From: Alphaproteobacteria bacterium
GTDB taxonomy: Bacteria; Pseudomonadota; Alphaproteobacteria; CAAGCB01; CAG-977
Assembly (NCBI GenBank): GCA_024413465.1
Contig: JAKSVU010000003.1
Span: forward strand, 1 to 64,000
Direction of reading: 5' to 3'
Length of the DNA stretch: 64,000 nt
The notes below the pieces were generated by a model, which was not told the origin of the DNA, made no database searches, and saw nothing but the letters and a program-made list of their open reading frames with translations. This document shows, piece by piece, positions 61,004 to 64,000 of the stretch (position 1 is the first letter of the stretch; the number at the start of each line of letters is the position of its first letter). Position numbers and translations under genes: made by a program.

Positions 61004-61364
61004 AGAAAACATTGGTTACGGCAATCCACCCAAAGCAACACGCTTTGCCAAAGGTAAGAGCGGTAACCCGAAAGGTCGCCCTAAAGGCAGTCGTAACACA
61101 TACAAATTATTGGAGGATCTGCTTGAGGAGAAAATTGTGCTCTTACAAAACGGCAAAGAAGTCCGCTTATCAAAGAAAGCAGCTATATTGCTGCAGGCAG
61201 TCAATTCTGCCGTAAAGGGCGATTTAAAAGCCATTCAACAGCTCTTTCCGCACCTTTTAGCGGTTGATGCGAAGATTGCGGAAAGAGAACAGAAAGTATC
61301 TTCCTTAAAAGAAGATGATATGAAAATATTAAAACAATTTATAAAGGATAATAATGATGTTTAA
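60990..61364 (+). CDS. DUF5681-type protein, possible small terminase
   Basis: 124 residues. The N-terminal ATRFAKGKSGNPKGRPKGSRN is the DUF5681 signature; the remainder is helical with LSKKAAILLQAVNSAVKGDLKAIQ. DUF5681 genes often sit directly before large terminase genes and may be small terminase subunits (inference). It overlaps the methyltransferase gene by 14 bp and the next gene by 11 bp. A second DUF5681 gene lies at 63464. Confidence 0.78.
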   Translation: MANNEENIGYGNPPKATRFAKGKSGNPKGRPKGSRNTYKLLEDLLEEKIVLLQNGKEVRLSKKAAILLQAVNSAVKGDLKAIQQLFPHLLAVDAKIAEREQKVSSLKEDDMKILKQFIKDNNDV

Positions 61365-61860
61365 TATAAAGGATAATTTCAGCGAATTACTTAAAAAATT
61401 GCTTACCGAAACAATTACACCTTCTGATTGTACAAGAATTACAAAGGATTTTACCGATATTTTTAAAAAGCTTTCATCAAACAAAAAATCTAATATTCAA
61501 AATATATTGTGGCATTTACTAATGGAAAGTAAAAAATACAATCCATTAAAGATAGCACACGACGGTGGTTCCCTAAAACAAATTCCTCAACTTGAAGTGA
61601 CATATCTTGAATCGCTGATTGAAGAATTAGAAAATCAACCAGAACGTGCAACGCATAAAATTATAGCTATGGCTAAAGACGAGCTAATAAAATTTCAACA
61701 ACCGATACATACTAAAATAGTGTCAGCAATTTTAAGAAATCCAAAATTAAAATTATGTAAAAGAGGTCCTTCTATGGCCACCAGTTATGAACAAATAATG
61801 CTAAGAATGCTGGGAGAGGTACTGTTTGATGATGAAGATGACAACAGATATTGGTTCTAA
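61354..61860 (+). CDS. hypothetical phage-type protein, 168 aa
   Basis: Soluble and helical: FNIKDNFSELLKKLLTETIT, then HGTN-type motifs absent; a central LYSL-like patch is not evident either, so no family is assigned. It contains KYNPLKIAHDGGSLKQIPQL and ends DDEDDNRYWF. Overlaps on both sides (11 bp with DUF5681, 35 bp with the terminase gene) place it in the packaging operon. A double ATG start is present; which one is used is unclear. Confidence 0.6.
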   Translation: MMFNIKDNFSELLKKLLTETITPSDCTRITKDFTDIFKKLSSNKKSNIQNILWHLLMESKKYNPLKIAHDGGSLKQIPQLEVTYLESLIEELENQPERATHKIIAMAKDELIKFQQPIHTKIVSAILRNPKLKLCKRGPSMATSYEQIMLRMLGEVLFDDEDDNRYWF

Positions 61861-63412
61861 CAAAATATTCAATGCACTTTTGCGTACAAGCTTAAAAGCT
61901 TTCGTTATGAAAGTCTTTCAAGAAGTATCGCCATCAAACCAATATTCTGATAATTGGCATATTGACCTTATTTGCCAAGAATTAAACAACATGATAAACG
62001 ATTCATCCAGGCGATTGATTGTAAATATTCCTCCGCGCTATATGAAGTCAATTATTTGTTCGGTTGCATTGCCTGCCTTTTTGCTCGGGCACAATCCGAA
62101 AACTTCAATTATATGTGTCAGTTATGCTGATGATTTAGCATCAAAACACGCCAATGATTGCCGCAAAGTCATAACTTCCAAATGGTATCAAGAGCTATTT
62201 CCCAATACCAAATTAAGTAATACCAGAAAATCTACGTTTGATTTTGAAACGATAGCCGGTGGAGGACGTTTTTCAACCTCGGTTAACGGAACATTGACCG
62301 GTCGCGGTGCGGACTGGATAATCATAGACGATCCCCTCAAACCGATAGATGCCAATTCAGATATTATGCGTGAAAAAGTCAATGAATGGTATCGTTCAAC
62401 ACTTTATTCTCGCTTAAATGACAAAGCAAGCGGCAAAATTATGCTGATTATGCAACGTCTGCACGAAAACGATTTAACCGGCTTTTTGTTGGAGCATGAT
62501 AAGAATTTCAAGCTTATTAAACTTCCGATTATTGCCGAAGCAGAGGAAAATTGGACGATATATGATCCGATTATCGGTACAAACCGCAAAATCATACGTC
62601 ATATAGGCGATTTACTACATCCTGCGCGAGAAAATAGAGAAACAGTCTTGGAATTGCAACAATCTCTCGGTGAATTCGCATTTGCCGGACAATATCAACA
62701 AAATCCGGCTCCAATCAGCGGTGGCATCGTAAAAAAAGAATGGTTACATTACTACAATGAAGTACCAAATTTGCAAAAGATCGTTCTTTCTTGGGATACT
62801 GCCGGCAAAGAAGGAAGCGACAATGCCTATTCGGCCTGTGTTGTTGTGGGAACCGGATATGACAATAAATATTACCTGTTGGAATGCTCGCGCTATCGTT
62901 TAGATTTTCCGAAACTGGTTAATAAAGCTACAGAATTATACATGTCGGTTTACAATGAGTTTTCGGTGCAACCGGAACTTATTATTGAAGATGCCTCATC
63001 CGGTACACAGTTAATACAATGCCTCAGAGGAACCTTTAGCATTAATATTCACGATGTTAAACCTCACCAGGACAAAGTATCCAGAATGCAAGGAACATCC
63101 CTTTTAATTGAACAGGGAAAATTGTTGTTTCCAAACATCGCCGGCGCATGGTATAAAGATTTTGAAGCGGAATTAACAACCTTTCCCAAATCGCGATTTA
63201 AGGATCAATGCGATGCATTGAGCCAGGCAATGGATTTTTTAGCAAACATGCAAACACCAAAAGTTCAGCCTTGCTTAGCAACCGGAAAAGGCTGTTACGT
63301 AAGCGAAAGGAACTATTATTCAAGCGGAGGACATTATTATAGTGTTGGTCATAGAAACATTTATAAAACTCACCCGATGCGAGATCCTAGGAAATTGCGT
63401 AGCGGTTATTAG
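61826..63412 (+). CDS. phage terminase large subunit (Terminase_6 type)
   Basis: 528 residues. The ATPase domain has NIPPRYMKSIICS (deviant Walker A, about 67-79), a CVSYADDLASKHANDCRK stretch and Walker B DWIIIDDPLKP (about 162-172). The RNase H-like nuclease domain has LSWDTAGKEGSDNAYSACVV (first Asp, about 322-342), LIIEDASSGTQL and KDQCDALSQA. It packages phage or phage-like DNA. The first Met codons overlap the upstream gene; a start at 61838 is equally possible. No portal or capsid gene follows inside the window. Confidence 0.9.
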   Translation: MMMKMTTDIGSNKIFNALLRTSLKAFVMKVFQEVSPSNQYSDNWHIDLICQELNNMINDSSRRLIVNIPPRYMKSIICSVALPAFLLGHNPKTSIICVSYADDLASKHANDCRKVITSKWYQELFPNTKLSNTRKSTFDFETIAGGGRFSTSVNGTLTGRGADWIIIDDPLKPIDANSDIMREKVNEWYRSTLYSRLNDKASGKIMLIMQRLHENDLTGFLLEHDKNFKLIKLPIIAEAEENWTIYDPIIGTNRKIIRHIGDLLHPARENRETVLELQQSLGEFAFAGQYQQNPAPISGGIVKKEWLHYYNEVPNLQKIVLSWDTAGKEGSDNAYSACVVVGTGYDNKYYLLECSRYRLDFPKLVNKATELYMSVYNEFSVQPELIIEDASSGTQLIQCLRGTFSINIHDVKPHQDKVSRMQGTSLLIEQGKLLFPNIAGAWYKDFEAELTTFPKSRFKDQCDALSQAMDFLANMQTPKVQPCLATGKGCYVSERNYYSSGGHYYSVGHRNIYKTHPMRDPRKLRSGY

Positions 63413-63463
63413 CTTGACTTCTCAATTGTTATAAGCCTTCATGCTGTTGTATGGAGGCTCAAA

Positions 63464-63721
63464 ATGTATAAAAGACCACCGATTGCACATCAATTTCAGA
63501 AAGGAATATCCGGAAATCCGAAAGGTCGACCAAAAATCTCAGATTCTGCACTATTTGAGTTGACTTATGCTTTTTTGCAAGCGTTACTGTCAGCAAGGGA
63601 TAAAGATAAATTATCTCGAGATAAACTCAGCAGAATCAGGGATATTTTAAATGAAGAAGAAAATATACCTACCCAAAAGCGCGGAAGAGCTAAAAAAGCT
63701 CAGTCATCAAAAACAGGCTGA
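63464..63721 (+). CDS. second DUF5681-type protein, short
   Basis: 85 residues. AHQFQKGISGNPKGRPKISD repeats the DUF5681 signature of the 60990 gene, followed by a helical segment and a basic tail (TQKRGRAKKAQSSKTG). Shorter than its relative, it lacks the long helical C-terminus. GGAGG precedes the ATG. Its 3' end overlaps the DUF2924 gene by 71 bp in another frame. Confidence 0.68.
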   Translation: MYKRPPIAHQFQKGISGNPKGRPKISDSALFELTYAFLQALLSARDKDKLSRDKLSRIRDILNEEENIPTQKRGRAKKAQSSKTG

Positions 63722-64000
63722 ATTGTGGGCGCGATATTGTGACAGTCCGTATCAGAGGCAATTCAGAGCGTTATGGTATTATATTGCTTGCGAAAATGCT
63801 AATTTGAAAATTGAACGCAAATTCTTAACCAAACTTGAAAAATATGCCGAAAATCCGGAAGGGTGTATGCTTCACGTTTATAAAACCAAATATACTCTGC
63901 ATGCGGGAACAGAGATTATCAAGACCTTTCGAGGGCAACAATATAAAGTGATGGTGGCGGATACAAACGATTTTATTTATGAGGGCAAACATTATAAAAG
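63651..64000 (+). CDS. DUF2924-type protein, cut by the window edge
   Basis: An open frame from ATG 63651 to the right edge, starting KKKIYLPKSAEELKKLSHQK. It includes LWARYCDSPYQRQFRALWYY and the DUF2924 core KTKYTLHAGTEIIKTFRGQQ followed by YKVMVADTNDFIYEGKHYK. DUF2924 genes usually lie beside large serine recombinase genes in alphaproteobacterial mobile elements, so a recombinase may follow outside the window (inference). Overlap with the previous gene is 71 bp. Confidence 0.7.
   Translation, partial: MKKKIYLPKSAEELKKLSHQKQAELWARYCDSPYQRQFRALWYYIACENANLKIERKFLTKLEKYAENPEGCMLHVYKTKYTLHAGTEIIKTFRGQQYKVMVADTNDFIYEGKHYK

Overview
The window is a piece of an AT-rich genome from a flagellated, probably anaerobic alphaproteobacterium, perhaps gut- or host-associated. 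The evidence is a fliF-fliG-fliH-fliN-flbD-flhA gene order with an FlbD-type sigma-54 activator (Caulobacter-like), a hook operon behind a near-consensus sigma-54 promoter, [FeFe]-hydrogenase maturation genes (TM1266-type regulator plus hydG), and promoter motifs resembling the alphaproteobacterial EcfG (general stress) class. The taxonomic placement is inference.

Layout. 1-560: a ~100-bp tandem repeat, a terminator and an array of tiny hairpins with a shared TTCT loop. 0.57-7.2 kb (minus): fliK-flgD-flgE. 7.4-19.3 kb (plus): fliF, fliG, fliH, fliN, flbD, flhA, flhF, flhG, a TPR protein and ispE. 19.7-25.8 kb: RND efflux adaptor and pump, a hexapeptide acyltransferase, an mnmA lacking the usual second cysteine, and a small exported protein. 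25.8-28.8 kb (minus): class III cyclase, lipoprotein, galU. 29-31.3 kb: ATP-grasp protein, esterase, tRNA-Arg(CCU), and a tandem duplication that includes the tRNA 3' end. 31.5-37.2 kb: iscX, an RNase J-like protein, an outer-membrane barrel, a zincin-like protein, the hydrogenase regulator and hydG. 38.4-43.7 kb: nitroreductase, GNAT, a DUF2157/GDYXXLXY pair, and argG-argH behind what looks like an arginine-codon attenuator.

Scattered between 19.3 and 45.8 kb are five small minus-strand peptide genes. Four are each preceded by the same ECF-type promoter (GTAAC-16 nt-CGTT). The fifth follows one of them in an operon. Three carry a double-glycine leader, and two of these end in a segment strikingly like the C-terminal D0 helix of flagellin. 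This is the strongest candidate for an undescribed system.

From about 45 kb the sequence is accessory: ankyrin protein, tyrosine recombinase, AlpA-like regulator, HNH protein, a truncated BrxA-like gene with an XRE regulator, an interrupted repeat-protein gene, a three-gene ABC-3C conflict system, and a Bro-N protein. Next comes a cluster of three DnaQ-like exonucleases around a nuclease-like/MBL/WYL operon; three of its transcription units share a 16-bp operator-like motif. Last is a phage-like module: ParB-methyltransferase, two DUF5681 proteins, large terminase and a DUF2924 protein cut by the window edge. Native genes mostly write a C-ending codon before valine GTN (AAC GTT, GAC GTT). The accessory genes mostly do not, which helps to separate the two.
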